DNA of 50,103 nucleotides from Desulfobacula sp. (GTDB lineage Bacteria; Desulfobacterota; Desulfobacteria; Desulfobacterales; Desulfobacteraceae): the NCBI GenBank assembly GCA_021647625.1, contig JAKIUJ010000003.1, positions 1-50,103 on the forward strand, given 5' to 3'. Numbering within the stretch: position 1 is the stretch's first letter; every line of letters starts with the position of its first letter. Positions 19,400 through 27,938 of this stretch are shown here, piece after piece. A program made the position numbers and the translations under genes. Under the pieces are notes generated by a model. The model saw only the letters and a list, made by a program, of their open reading frames with translations. It did not search any database and had not been told where the DNA came from.

Positions 19400-19451
19400 T
19401 GAACTCAAAAAGGTGTCTTCCCTGTTTAAAAGAAGACACCTTTTTGAGTTC
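19400..19451. terminator. Bidirectional terminator between aspS and msrB
   Basis: Nearly perfect inverted repeat of about 20 bp (GAACTCAAAAAGGTGTCTTC at 19400-19419; complement at 19431-19451) with an A-run on one side and T-run on the other. It suits both the rightward hisS-aspS and leftward msrB transcripts. Confidence 0.85.
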
Positions 19452-19492
19452 TGGAGCAGGGTATAACATAGCCGTGTTTTGCTTTAATACAA

Positions 19493-20023
19493 TCAAAACA
19501 GGAAGCTATATTTCTCATAGCCCTCTTTTTTAAGATCCTCTTTGGGAACAAATCTTAATGATGCTGAATTGACGCAATATCGTAATCCTGTAGGCTTGGG
19601 ACCATCGTCAAACAAATGCCCTAAATGAGAGTCACCATATTTACTGCGAACTTCGGTTCGGACCATAAAAAAGCCCTTGTCTGTTTTCTCAACGATATGA
19701 TCCGATTCAAGGGGTTTTGTAAAACTTGGCCATCCGGTTCCGGACTTAAATTTATCCTTTGAACTGAAAAGCGGTTCTCCTGAAACAATATCCACATAGA
19801 TCCCTTCTTTTTTATTATCCCAGTATTCATTGGAAAAAGCACGCTCAGTTCCATTTTCCTGGGTAATGTTATACTGTAATGGCGTCAATTGCATTTTTAT
19901 TTGCTTGTCATCCGGTCTTGACCATAAAGGTGTTTCCATCATTTGGGTTTTATCCTCTCTTTCGGCAAAAGACTGATAACCTAAAAACAGAACACCGGCG
20001 ATCAGCATTGAAATTATTTTCAT
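19493..20023 (-). CDS. msrB: Periplasmic methionine-R-sulfoxide reductase (MsrB)
   Basis: 176 aa. An N-terminal hydrophobic stretch (about residues 2-20, ending SFA) is a signal peptide. [32 protein letters not shown] and [11 protein letters not shown] are the MsrB signatures; Cys150 is the catalytic nucleophile. The usual zinc CxxC pairs are missing (VDIVSG where many MsrBs have CxxCG), and the resolving-cysteine position in the SGxGWPSF motif is Thr. It is therefore likely a zinc-free form recycled by an external thiol or by thioredoxin-like proteins. Known role: reducing methionine-R-sulfoxide in proteins. No neighbour is functionally linked. Confidence 0.92.
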   Translation of the reverse strand: MKIISMLIAGVLFLGYQSFAEREDKTQMMETPLWSRPDDKQIKMQLTPLQYNITQENGTERAFSNEYWDNKKEGIYVDIVSGEPLFSSKDKFKSGTGWPSFTKPLESDHIVEKTDKGFFMVRTEVRSKYGDSHLGHLFDDGPKPTGLRYCVNSASLRFVPKEDLKKEGYEKYSFLF

Positions 20024-20173
20024 TTTGCATCTCCTTTTTTAAAATTTCTTTCCTGTTTATTAGGTATAGATGCTGAATCTCACAGAATAATTTAATAATA
20101 ATCACAAATTGATCACAAAAAAGGGAAAGAATACGATTATATCAAGATTTGATCGAAGGAAGGGTAAAACAAA

Positions 20174-20212
20174 AAGCACCAAAACAAAGCTGTTTGCTTC
20201 ATCTTGGTGCTT
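20174..20212 (-). terminator. Terminator of the min operon
   Basis: Stem AAGCACCAA (20174-20182) with TTGGTGCTT (20204-20212), about 80 bases after minE in its reading direction, followed by a T-rich run on the minus strand (GCTTTTTGTTTT). Confidence 0.65.
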
Positions 20213-20291
20213 AACTTACCTGAAATTTTATTATTTAGTACTCGATCGAAAACCGCAAATTTCTCCGATTACTGCGTTGGTGAGGCACTGT

Positions 20292-20558
20292 TTATGCTCT
20301 TTTTCTTTTTACGTGAAGAATTGGTGTATTGAATACCAGGGCAGATACATTGTCATCTCTTTTTACCTTAAGCTCAAGAGAATCCTTATCAATTTCAAAA
20401 TAATTTGAAATAACCGCTACAATATCTTTTTGCAGGTCTGTCAGGGTGGTGTCATTCAGCTCAAGTTTGTCATATATCAATGAGAATTGAAGTCTTTTTT
20501 TGGCAGTATCCTTGCTCGGCTTTTGGCCGGTGAATCTTCTCAATAATCCGCTTAACAT
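20292..20558 (-). CDS. minE: Cell division topological specificity factor MinE
   Basis: 88 aa from the ATG at 20558, which has AAGGAG at 6 bases; an ATG nine codons upstream overlaps minD and lacks a site. The amphipathic N-terminus MLSGLLRRFTG is the membrane-targeting sequence and AKKRLQFSLIYDK is the MinD-binding helix. The C-terminal topological domain contains ISNYFEIDKDSLELKV. Known role: drives pole-to-pole MinD oscillation. Last gene of minC-minD-minE. Confidence 0.93.
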   Translation of the reverse strand: MLSGLLRRFTGQKPSKDTAKKRLQFSLIYDKLELNDTTLTDLQKDIVAVISNYFEIDKDSLELKVKRDDNVSALVFNTPILHVKRKRA

Positions 20559-20568
20559 CCAACTCTCC

Positions 20569-21369
20569 TTATCTTTTAAGCCCAAGGGTTTTACTCAGTT
20601 TACGCCATAGCCCTGTCTTGTGGGTCGGTACTTCGATGGGCAGGTCTGCTTCCCCATTCAGACGTCTTGCAATGCGTTTGAATGCATGGCCGGCTTTTGA
20701 TTCATTTTGCAACACAAGCGGTGTGCCTGTATTCGAAGCGATAAGTACATGTTCATCCATGGGGACTAATCCTGCCAGATCAATTGAAAGAACCTCTAAA
20801 ACATCTTCATGACTGAGCATTTCGCCTCTTTCAACCCTTGCCGGTTCAATTCGGTTTACAATCAATTTGGGATTCAGAGACCGTGAATATAAAAGCCCGA
20901 TCACACGATCCGCATCCCGGACAGCAGAAACATCCGGAGTACAGATAACCAGGGCCTCGTTGGCACCGACAATTGAATTTTCAAACCCTTTTTCAATACC
21001 GGCCGGGGAATCCATAATCACATAATCAAACTCTTTTCTCAGCTGCCTGGCCACGCGTTCAACACCAGAAGTTGTCAACACATCCTTATTATCACTTTGG
21101 GATGCCGGGATTAAAAACAGATTTTCGATCCTTCTATCCCTGATCGCAGCCTGGCTGATTTTACATTTTCCCTGAACAACATCCACAATATTAAAAACGA
21201 TCCTGTTTTCCAGCCCCATGACAACATCAAGATTTCTCAACCCGATATCCATATCAACGATGGCGACCCGTTTTCCTTCAAGAGCCAGCGCTGCACCAAT
21301 GGAAGACGTTGCCGTCGTCTTGCCGACACCGCCTTTTCCTGATGTTACAACAATTACTTTACCTTCCAA
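20569..21369 (-). CDS. minD: Septum site-determining ATPase MinD
   Basis: 266 aa. Deviant Walker A TSGKGGVGKTTATSS near residue 10, VDMDIGLRNLDVVMG and YVIMDSPAGIEKGF are standard MinD features. The C-terminus (WRKLSKTLGLKR) is an amphipathic membrane-targeting helix. Known role: membrane-bound ATPase that recruits MinC to block polar septation. Middle gene of the operon with minC upstream by 26 bases and minE downstream by 10. Confidence 0.96.
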   Translation of the reverse strand: MEGKVIVVTSGKGGVGKTTATSSIGAALALEGKRVAIVDMDIGLRNLDVVMGLENRIVFNIVDVVQGKCKISQAAIRDRRIENLFLIPASQSDNKDVLTTSGVERVARQLRKEFDYVIMDSPAGIEKGFENSIVGANEALVICTPDVSAVRDADRVIGLLYSRSLNPKLIVNRIEPARVERGEMLSHEDVLEVLSIDLAGLVPMDEHVLIASNTGTPLVLQNESKAGHAFKRIARRLNGEADLPIEVPTHKTGLWRKLSKTLGLKR

Positions 21370-21395
21370 TTGTCACCTCTATTCTTAAGCATTTA

Positions 21396-22085
21396 TCAAA
21401 TAGTTTGAGGCCATGGCATTTTTCGAAAGGGGTTGGCCTTCATATAATCTTTTACAACAATACCCTCGTCTTCAACACAGGCAAATTCAGGTTTTGCACT
21501 GAATTCTTCATCAATTCCAGCAGCTGCGACTTCTCCGATTTTAACCTGTGTCGGTTTAAACTCCAGTGCAAAAATAATTGCCTCTTCATCCCTGGGACAA
21601 CCTGCATGAACTTTTCCCGAAAGTTTTCCCAGAACAATAACATTTCCACCGGCACAGATTTCCGATCCGGGATTAACATCTCCGGTAATCACCAGGTGTT
21701 TCTTTGTTTCAATCTTCTGGCCGGACCGGACTCTGCCCTGGAGCATCAACACATCACTTCTATGATGCTTCCATCCTTTTGATAGATCCCGCTGCCGGAT
21801 TCTCTCAGTGGGAATTGATCTTTTCTCAGGAGGTGCGGATACTTTTGACACCTCAAAGGTATCTTTCAAATATTCCCGAAGAGTGTCTATTAGATCATCA
21901 TGGCCTTTGGCACCACCAATATCAATCACGACGCCCGCCCCAATGGTCAGGTGTTTTAAATTTTTAAATAGCTTGTCTATTTCCGATTTGAGAACATCTT
22001 CGGGATGGGACGGATCAAGGGTTATCCAAAAACCATCGCCGACCCCTTTGAGTCTTACCGGTGCAGAATTATCAAAGTTAATCAT
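21396..22085 (-). CDS. minC: Septum site-determining protein MinC
   Basis: 229 aa. The N-terminal domain (about 1-105) has the FtsZ-inhibition fold; the C-terminal beta-helix contains RVRSGQKIETKKHLVITGDVNPGSEI... and GNVIVLGKLSGKVHAGC, matching MinC. Known role: inhibits FtsZ polymers at the poles, recruited by MinD. First gene of the leftward minCDE operon; about 160 bases separate it from the next gene upstream, where the promoter should lie. Confidence 0.94.
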   Translation of the reverse strand: MINFDNSAPVRLKGVGDGFWITLDPSHPEDVLKSEIDKLFKNLKHLTIGAGVVIDIGGAKGHDDLIDTLREYLKDTFEVSKVSAPPEKRSIPTERIRQRDLSKGWKHHRSDVLMLQGRVRSGQKIETKKHLVITGDVNPGSEICAGGNVIVLGKLSGKVHAGCPRDEEAIIFALEFKPTQVKIGEVAAAGIDEEFSAKPEFACVEDEGIVVKDYMKANPFRKMPWPQTI

Positions 22086-22246
22086 TGTTTATCTTCAAGC
22101 AAATACGTATAAAATACTATTAAGTTTCATGGACTATAGAAAATCAAAATTGAAGTGTCAAGCATTGAATGCGGTAAGATTCAGGATCCCGCAAACAGAC
22201 TCAAACGCTTGTGTTTACGGGGGGTTTTGAATGGTCTATTCCCCAG

Positions 22247-23392
22247 TTATAACTCTAGAATTTCTCTGAGTTTATGGGAAAAATCAATCACACTATAGGG
22301 CTTTAATATATATCCCTTACAACCTTGCCTAAGCATCTCCTGAGCTTTTTCATCGATGGAATATCCAGTGGAAAGCAGAACTTTTATGTCTGGATTTAAT
22401 TTTTTCAATTCCATAAACGTTTCAAGTCCGTTCATTTCCGGCATGATCATATCAAGAATAACCAGATTGATCTTTTTTGTTTTATTTTTATAAATCTTTA
22501 ATGCTTCTTTGCCTGAATCAGCCGTTACGACACTGTATCCCAGAGCTTTACAGATTTCACGTCCAACCGTTAAGATGCGTTCTTCATCATCAACCAGAAG
22601 AACAGACTCATTTCCCATAATCAATTTTTCATCTTCTGCAGGAATATCAAAATTATCAGCCGTCTCTTTGAGCGGCAGGATAATAGAAAACGAAGATCCC
22701 ATATCCGGAGAACTCCATACATCAATAACCCCATCATGATTCTGGACAATTTCCCGGGCAAATGTCAGCCCCAGGCCCTTTTTTTCCGGAAACCGCTCAT
22801 GATCGGCAGAATAAAAGGGAGAAAAAATGTTTTCCAGCACCGCTTTTTCCATACCGATACCTGAGTCTGTGATGGTAATTTTTACAAAGAACCCGGTTTC
22901 AAGACCGTATGATTCTGCCGTCCCGTTTAAAATTGCTGCCGATTCCGTGACAACAGACAGCTTGCCTCCTTTTGGCATTGCGAGTATGGCATTGTGAACA
23001 ATACTTGCCATCACCTGGTTAATTTTATCAGGATCACCATCAACCACAAGGGGCTTGCTATCAAGATCAACATCTAAAACAATTCTTTTTCCTGAAAGAT
23101 CCAGATTTTCCATGGATTTTCGAACGAGCCGGTTTATATCAATGGAGCTTGTGTAATACTCGTCCACCTTGGCAAAGCCCAATAATTGGTTGGCAATTTC
23201 CGACCCTTTATCTATGCAATTGATAATTTCAATAATATGATGATAGAGCGGGTCTGATGGTTTGACACTATTCATCATCAAAGATGCCCTGCCCTTGATG
23301 GCTGCCAGCAAATTATTAAAATCGTGGGCGATGCCGCCCGCAAGTGCTTCCACTGCATCGGGCGTTTCATTTCTCAATTGTATATGTTCCAT
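22247..23392 (-). CDS. Cytoplasmic hybrid histidine kinase (HisKA-HATPase-REC), no sensor domain
   Basis: 381 aa. Starts almost directly at the H-box ALAGGIAHDFNNLLA (residue about 16), followed by N-box VHNAILAMP, G-boxes DSGIGMEKAVLENIFSPFYS and GLGLTFAREIVQNHDG, then a receiver domain (about 262-381) with phosphoacceptor in NLVILDMIMPEMNG and Lys in ILKPYS. No membrane or PAS/GAF domain is present, so input must come from a partner. It lies just after the NarL-type regulator on the same strand (125-base gap), which is a possible but unproven partner. Same HisKA type as the kinase at 14287-16095. Confidence 0.9.
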   Translation of the reverse strand: MEHIQLRNETPDAVEALAGGIAHDFNNLLAAIKGRASLMMNSVKPSDPLYHHIIEIINCIDKGSEIANQLLGFAKVDEYYTSSIDINRLVRKSMENLDLSGKRIVLDVDLDSKPLVVDGDPDKINQVMASIVHNAILAMPKGGKLSVVTESAAILNGTAESYGLETGFFVKITITDSGIGMEKAVLENIFSPFYSADHERFPEKKGLGLTFAREIVQNHDGVIDVWSSPDMGSSFSIILPLKETADNFDIPAEDEKLIMGNESVLLVDDEERILTVGREICKALGYSVVTADSGKEALKIYKNKTKKINLVILDMIMPEMNGLETFMELKKLNPDIKVLLSTGYSIDEKAQEMLRQGCKGYILKPYSVIDFSHKLREILEL

Positions 23393-23476
23393 TTTTCCCC
23401 TTGCCTTCTTGTGCCTGTTTTTTTAATCATTATTCAAATTTTTTCTTACTATAATAAAAAAAAACAGGGAAAACAA

Positions 23477-23492
23477 TCAGGGTAAACCCTGA
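23477..23492 (-). terminator. Short hairpin after the NarL-type regulator
   Basis: TCAGGGT and its complement ACCCTGA are separated by two bases, in T-rich surroundings on the minus strand, 26-41 bases past the regulator's stop at 23518. Confidence 0.45.
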
Positions 23493-23517
23493 GTTTTGCA
23501 AAAAAATTAAACTTTTT

Positions 23518-24168
23518 TTAATCCAGAGAAACAATTCCTTCTTTAATTGCAAATTTTGTCAGGCCTGCTATGTTAAAAATATTCAATTTTTTCATTATAT
23601 TTCTGCGATGAGTTTCAATGGTTTTAATGCTGACGCCCATTTTTTCGGCGATATCTCTATTTTTGTCCCCCTCTGCAACCAGTTGAAGTACTTCTCTTTC
23701 TTTTTTTGAAATATCTTTTGATCGGGGTCGTTTGTAACTGGAGGTAAACAGGTTGCCATGACCGTCAACATACATTCGAGCAATGGAAGGGGATAAATAA
23801 TAATTACCTTTATTTACCTGTTCAATGGCATCCAGTAACTCATCAAAGGCTGATTCTTTAATAATATAGGCTGATGCACCCGATGCAAACATATTATCGA
23901 TATGCTTTTTGGTTGAATGCATGGAAAGGGCGATGATCTTCGTATTGGGCACTCTATTTTTTATGGTTGCTGTGGCTTCCACCCCATTTAGATCAGGCAT
24001 AGCTATATCCATTAAAACCAGATCAGGATTATGCTTAATCGCAAGTTCAACAGCCTCCCGGCCATTTTTGGCAATCGCAATGACGTCAATCCCTTTTTTT
24101 TCCAGAAGACTTTTTAAGCCCTCCCGTATAATGGCATGATCGTCTGCTATGATTACTCTTGTTATCAT
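23518..24168 (-). CDS. NarL/FixJ-family response regulator
   Basis: 216 aa. Receiver domain (1-120) with IIADDHAIIREGL, phosphoacceptor in DLVLMDIAMPDLNG and the Lys in YIIKES. Output domain (150-216) with the LuxR-type helix-turn-helix: SKKEREVLQLVAEGDKNRDIAEKMGVSIKTIETHRRNI (positions described, about 150-190). Known role: two-component transcription regulator. Its promoter lies in the region shared with the aro leader. The orphan hybrid kinase follows it on the same strand. Target genes are unknown. Confidence 0.93.
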   Translation of the reverse strand: MITRVIIADDHAIIREGLKSLLEKKGIDVIAIAKNGREAVELAIKHNPDLVLMDIAMPDLNGVEATATIKNRVPNTKIIALSMHSTKKHIDNMFASGASAYIIKESAFDELLDAIEQVNKGNYYLSPSIARMYVDGHGNLFTSSYKRPRSKDISKKEREVLQLVAEGDKNRDIAEKMGVSIKTIETHRRNIMKKLNIFNIAGLTKFAIKEGIVSLD

Positions 24169-24329
24169 AATCCTCTTTAGGTGATAGTTTAAATTTAATA
24201 AAAAAGTCTATCCTGATCCCCTTGGAAAATCAAACAATTAATCATATTTTAACGGTCTTGTCTTTAATAATATTTGTTGTCGCCTGCGACTGTATGAAGA
24301 AGATTTTAATTTTTTAATTAAATATATTA

Positions 24330-24357
24330 TTGACAAATAAATTTTTTCTTTTATAAT
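24330..24357 (+). promoter_or_regulatory. Consensus sigma-70 promoter of the aroF-aroB operon
   Basis: TTGACA (24330-24335) and TATAAT (24352-24357), 16 bases apart: both hexamers are perfect consensus. Transcription would start near 24364, leaving about 260 bases of leader before aroF. Confidence 0.75.
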
Positions 24358-24367
24358 CACATTCATT

Positions 24368-24481
24368 ATGATGTTCTTGTATATAGAAACAATTTTTAAA
24401 AAAAATCTTCCAAAACAAGTTGCAGTTTGTTCCGGTTGCTGGCGGTGGTGGCGCAAGAATTGCTGCAGCAAAAATCTGTAA
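24368..24481 (+). CDS. Putative Trp-rich leader peptide of aroF-aroB
   Basis: 37 codons from ATG 24368 (an ATG also at 24371) to TAA 24479-24481. Residues 24-29 read CWRWWR: Trp codons at 24440, 24446 and 24449. Three Trp codons within four is far above expectation and matches leader peptides used for tryptophan attenuation. It starts only a few bases after the predicted transcription start, with no visible Shine-Dalgarno site, so it may be translated leaderless or from another start. Followed by competing hairpins. The same arrangement is present before trpE in this window. Confidence 0.6.
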   Translation: MMFLYIETIFKKNLPKQVAVCSGCWRWWRKNCCSKNL

Positions 24482-24509
24482 TAACAGATAACAATTAACG
24501 AAAATTAAT

Positions 24510-24577
24510 GGCTGCAGGGAATCCCGGCAGCCTGTTTGTATTTTTTGGGGGGGCTGCTAACCATAGCGGCCTTTTTT
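24510..24577 (+). terminator. Attenuator before aroF (competing hairpins and U-run)
   Basis: First hairpin: GGCTGC (24510-24515) with GCAGCC (24527-24532). Terminator hairpin: GGCTGCTA (24552-24559) with TAGCGGCC (24564-24571) followed by six Ts (24572-24577). GCAGCC of the first can pair with GGCTGC (24552-24557) of the second, giving an antiterminator. This makes mutually exclusive structures 50 bases before aroF. Confidence 0.7.
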
Positions 24578-24625
24578 ATTGCTCAAAGAAAAGAATACTG
24601 ATACAAACCCAAATGGAGGAAAACC

Positions 24626-25636
24626 ATGTTAGTTGTAATGGAAAAAGGTATACCAGAAAAGACAATACAAGCGTGCATAAACGCAATTGAAAAAAGAGGA
24701 TACACTGCTCGCCCCATACCCGGAGGAGATCGGGTATCCATTGGAATCCTGCACAATACAGGTTCGGTGGATGCTGCCCATTTTCTGGGGCTTGATGGTG
24801 TAAAGGAGGTTATTCCGGTGACAAAACCATATAAACTTGTCAGCCGGGAGTTCAAGCAGGAAAACACCCGAATTAAAGTTGGGGATGCTGTTTTCGGCGA
24901 TGGAAGCCTGCCGGTAATTGCGGGTCCCTGTGCTGTAGAAAGCCTTGAACAGGTACTGTCTATTGCCGGATCTGTAAAAAAAGCCGGTGCCCTATTGTTC
25001 AGAGGAGGGGCATTTAAGCCCAGAACGTCTCCTTATTCTTTCCAGGGACTTGAAAAAAAAGGACTTGAATTTCTGGCTGCTGTCCGTGAAGAAACCGGAT
25101 TGCCTGTTGTTACAGAAGTCATGGATGTTGAAAATTTTGATATTGTCGAGCAATACGCTGATGTTGTTCAGATCGGAACCCGAAATATGCAAAATTTCAG
25201 TCTGTTAAAACGCGCCGGAAAATCAGACAAGCCTGTTATTTTGAAAAGAGGCATGTCCGCCACGCTCCAGGAATGGCTCATGGCTGCTGAATATATCATG
25301 GCAGAAGGCAACAATGACGTTATTCTTTGTGAAAGAGGCGTAAGAACCTTTGTTCGACACAGCAGAAATACACTTGATCTTTCCGTTGTACCCGCTGCAA
25401 AGAAAGAAAGCCATCTGCCCATCATTGTAGATCCCAGTCATGCTGCCGGGGTCAGGGACCAGGTCATCTCCCTTGCCTTAGCCTCTGCTGCCCTGGGCGC
25501 GGATGGTGTGATGATCGAGGTTCATAACAAACCGGAAGAAGCCATGAGCGATGGGGCTCAATCTCTATATCCCGACCAATTTATTTCCGTAATGGATAAG
25601 ATGAACGCCATCCATCAAATCGTTGAACAAAAATAA
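24626..25636 (+). CDS. aroF: 3-deoxy-7-phosphoheptulonate synthase (DAHP synthase, type I-beta)
   Basis: 336 aa with a strong ribosome site GGAGG. Residues 1-70 form a ferredoxin-like regulatory domain (VVMEKGIPEKTIQACINAIEKRG), typical of the Thermotoga/Bacillus I-beta class. The barrel follows with IAGPCAVES (about 98), FRGGAFKPRTSPYSFQG (about 128), KRGM, and IIVDPSHAAG (about 270), which contains metal and phosphate ligands. Known role: first step of aromatic biosynthesis, PEP plus erythrose-4-phosphate. Its stop overlaps the aroB start by one base (TAATG). The Trp-rich leader and attenuator upstream imply control by tryptophan supply. Confidence 0.95.
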   Translation: MLVVMEKGIPEKTIQACINAIEKRGYTARPIPGGDRVSIGILHNTGSVDAAHFLGLDGVKEVIPVTKPYKLVSREFKQENTRIKVGDAVFGDGSLPVIAGPCAVESLEQVLSIAGSVKKAGALLFRGGAFKPRTSPYSFQGLEKKGLEFLAAVREETGLPVVTEVMDVENFDIVEQYADVVQIGTRNMQNFSLLKRAGKSDKPVILKRGMSATLQEWLMAAEYIMAEGNNDVILCERGVRTFVRHSRNTLDLSVVPAAKKESHLPIIVDPSHAAGVRDQVISLALASAALGADGVMIEVHNKPEEAMSDGAQSLYPDQFISVMDKMNAIHQIVEQK

Positions 25637-26670
25637 TGCAGACATTCCATGTCAATGCTCAAACAGGGCTTTCTTCCATCCATGTGGGAGAAAGCCTGAA
25701 GAATCTTGAAGCATACCTGCCATCAACGCGCACTATTATTGTAACTGATGAAAATATAAAAAGACTGTACAAGCACGATTTTCCAGACGTGCCCATTATC
25801 AGTATAGGTACCGGAGAAGGGATAAAAACCCTTGCCACTGTGGAAAAAATATTACAGGATCTGCTCAAATATGACTGTGACCGATCAAGCTTCATTGTAG
25901 GTATTGGTGGTGGGATTGTAACTGATATTACAGGGTTTGCAGCATCAATTTTTTTGCGAGGAGTAAATTTCGGATTTGTTTCCACCTCCTTGCTGTCCCA
26001 GGTAGATGCCAGTGTCGGTGGTAAAAACGGTGTTAATCTTACATCTTACAAAAATATGATTGGCGTCTTCAACCAACCCGAATTTGTGATTTGTGACATT
26101 GAGCTTTTAAACACCCTTCCAAAAACAGAAATTTCGAACGGTCTTGCTGAAATTGTTAAACATGCTCTCATTTGCGATTCCAACATGCTTACTTTTTTGG
26201 AAAGAAACAAACAAAAGGCGCTGGATCTTGATACTAAGACTATTTTTAAACTTGTTGCAGATTCGGTAAAAATTAAATCACAGGTAGTGCAGCAGGATGA
26301 AAAAGAAGCAGGAGAACGGCGCAAACTCAATTTTGGCCATACCATTGGCCATGCCATAGAAAAAATAGAACGGGCCGGACACGGAAGGGCTGTGTCCATG
26401 GGAATGATGGCAGCGGCTCTTTTCTCACAACAACAAAAAATGATCACGGCCAATGATGTTAACCGCATCAAAAACCTGTTACATGACCTTCATCTTCCCA
26501 CGGATCTTTCTTATGCCGCCCAGGACATTATCAGCGGGGCCAAAAAAGATAAAAAGAAACAGGGCCAGAACCTGTTTTATGTTTTTCTTGAACAGATTGG
26601 AAAGGCCAGGGTTGAGAAAATCAGTTTTGAACGGATGGATGCTTTTATTCGTCAGACCTTTACCATGTAA
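25636..26670 (+). CDS. aroB: 3-dehydroquinate synthase
   Basis: 344 aa. GGGIVTDITGFAAS (NAD-binding glycine-rich segment), LSQVDASVGGKNGVN and KLNFGHTIGHAIE (zinc-binding His) are diagnostic. Glu and Lys catalytic positions around NGLAEIVKHAL are also present. Known role: second shikimate-pathway step, converting DAHP to 3-dehydroquinate using NAD+ and a divalent metal. Translationally coupled to aroF by TAATG. Convergent with the SUMF1-like gene, 8 bases away. Confidence 0.96.
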   Translation: MQTFHVNAQTGLSSIHVGESLKNLEAYLPSTRTIIVTDENIKRLYKHDFPDVPIISIGTGEGIKTLATVEKILQDLLKYDCDRSSFIVGIGGGIVTDITGFAASIFLRGVNFGFVSTSLLSQVDASVGGKNGVNLTSYKNMIGVFNQPEFVICDIELLNTLPKTEISNGLAEIVKHALICDSNMLTFLERNKQKALDLDTKTIFKLVADSVKIKSQVVQQDEKEAGERRKLNFGHTIGHAIEKIERAGHGRAVSMGMMAAALFSQQQKMITANDVNRIKNLLHDLHLPTDLSYAAQDIISGAKKDKKKQGQNLFYVFLEQIGKARVEKISFERMDAFIRQTFTM

Positions 26671-26678
26671 AAACCTGT

Positions 26679-27761
26679 TTATTTTTCTCGCTTTAGCACC
26701 AATCGAAACCCGGTTCGACCATCCTTGATTCCGGGAAGAGATTTACCCCTGGCTGTGCATCTGAGCTTTATCAGGTTATCATTAAAAGAACCGCCCCTGA
26801 CCACCCGTGAAGATTCTTTTTTCAAATAGACAGGATTATTTTTTTTATGTTCTGAGTACGCTTTTTTATCATAATAATCCCGGCACCACTCCTTTACATT
26901 GCCGGCCATATCATACACCCCCAAATCATTGGGTGCAAAATAGCCCACAGGTATTGTCTGCCCCCGTAGTTCTTCCGGCAACTCACCCGGATTACATGTG
27001 CCGCAATTTGCCTGTGGCCCACTTAAATCCGCATCCCAGGGACTATTGGTTTCCTCTCCGGCACTTCTACACGCATATTCCCACTGGGCCTCTGTGGGCA
27101 ATAACACCTTTCCAGCTATCTGTGAATTGACTCGTTTGATAAATATTTGGATATCAGTATATGACACGTTTTCAACGGGTCGGGTCAGATACTCCGGAAA
27201 ACCGGAAGAACCAGAGAAATAGGCCGGATTGTATCCCATCACCTGTTTCCACTGGCCCTGCGTCACCTCAAATTTACCCATCCAGAATCCGTCCATACAA
27301 ACTTTGTGCACTGGTTTTTCATCCTTTTTGCATTTTATGGCACCCGGATAACATCCCATGGAAAAACATCCCTTGGGTATATAGGCGAATTTAATGCCTG
27401 TGAGAGGTTCCACATATGTCTTTCCCTTTGAATATTCGGGTAAAGGCGTATCATCAAAAGATGCGTCACACCTTCCTGAATACGTCCACAATTCAAAATC
27501 ATTCCAGATTTTTTGTGCCCGTTTTGATCCTTTATGATATGCTTTTTCTATCCAGCATTTGGCCTTGAAAGGATCTTTGAGTGTCTGCCTTCCTGAGTAA
27601 TATGCCTCCCCAAGATCACACATGGCTTCAATATCGCCATTTCTTGCTTCTGATAAGACGCTGGAAAAATCAAATCGATCTCTTGCTGTGGCAGAACCTC
27701 TAATTAATAAACCCATGGCCAAAACAATTATAATCATAAGTGCTAATATATTTTTTTTCAT
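26679..27761 (-). CDS. Secreted SUMF1/formylglycine-enzyme-like protein with a Sel1-like repeat
   Basis: 360 aa from the ATG at 27761 with GGGAGG at close distance; an upstream in-frame ATG (27818) lacks this. Residues 4-25 are a signal sequence. Residues about 35-85 (EARNGDIEAMCDLGEAYYSG...) look like a Sel1-type TPR. From residue 115 the FGE-sulfatase (SUMF1) fold is recognisable: GIKFAYIPKGCFSMG, EVTQGQWKQVM, LPTEAQWEYACR, GVYDMAGNVKEWCRDYY, RVVRGGSFND and GRTGFRLVL. Family members include formylglycine-generating enzymes, ergothioneine synthases and non-catalytic ligand binders. No sulfatase is adjacent, so the actual activity is unknown. Confidence 0.85.
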   Translation of the reverse strand: MKKNILALMIIIVLAMGLLIRGSATARDRFDFSSVLSEARNGDIEAMCDLGEAYYSGRQTLKDPFKAKCWIEKAYHKGSKRAQKIWNDFELWTYSGRCDASFDDTPLPEYSKGKTYVEPLTGIKFAYIPKGCFSMGCYPGAIKCKKDEKPVHKVCMDGFWMGKFEVTQGQWKQVMGYNPAYFSGSSGFPEYLTRPVENVSYTDIQIFIKRVNSQIAGKVLLPTEAQWEYACRSAGEETNSPWDADLSGPQANCGTCNPGELPEELRGQTIPVGYFAPNDLGVYDMAGNVKEWCRDYYDKKAYSEHKKNNPVYLKKESSRVVRGGSFNDNLIKLRCTARGKSLPGIKDGRTGFRLVLKREK

Positions 27762-27938
27762 ATACCCCTCCCAAACCTCTATTAGATTGACTCTATGGGT
27801 TGAAAAAAAAGGTGTCAAGCCGGAATCAATTGAAACAGTAATTTATTCGCTTTAAAAAACCTTTGGATTATAGTATTTATATTTTCTATTCAGTAATGCA
27901 TCGTGAATTCAATCATCAAATGATATAGGAGGAAAAAA

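Noticed and set aside
24238-24471. Leftward ORF in the aro leader region
   Set aside because: Opposite strand of the Trp leader, low-complexity Lys/Ile-rich translation, no ribosome site.
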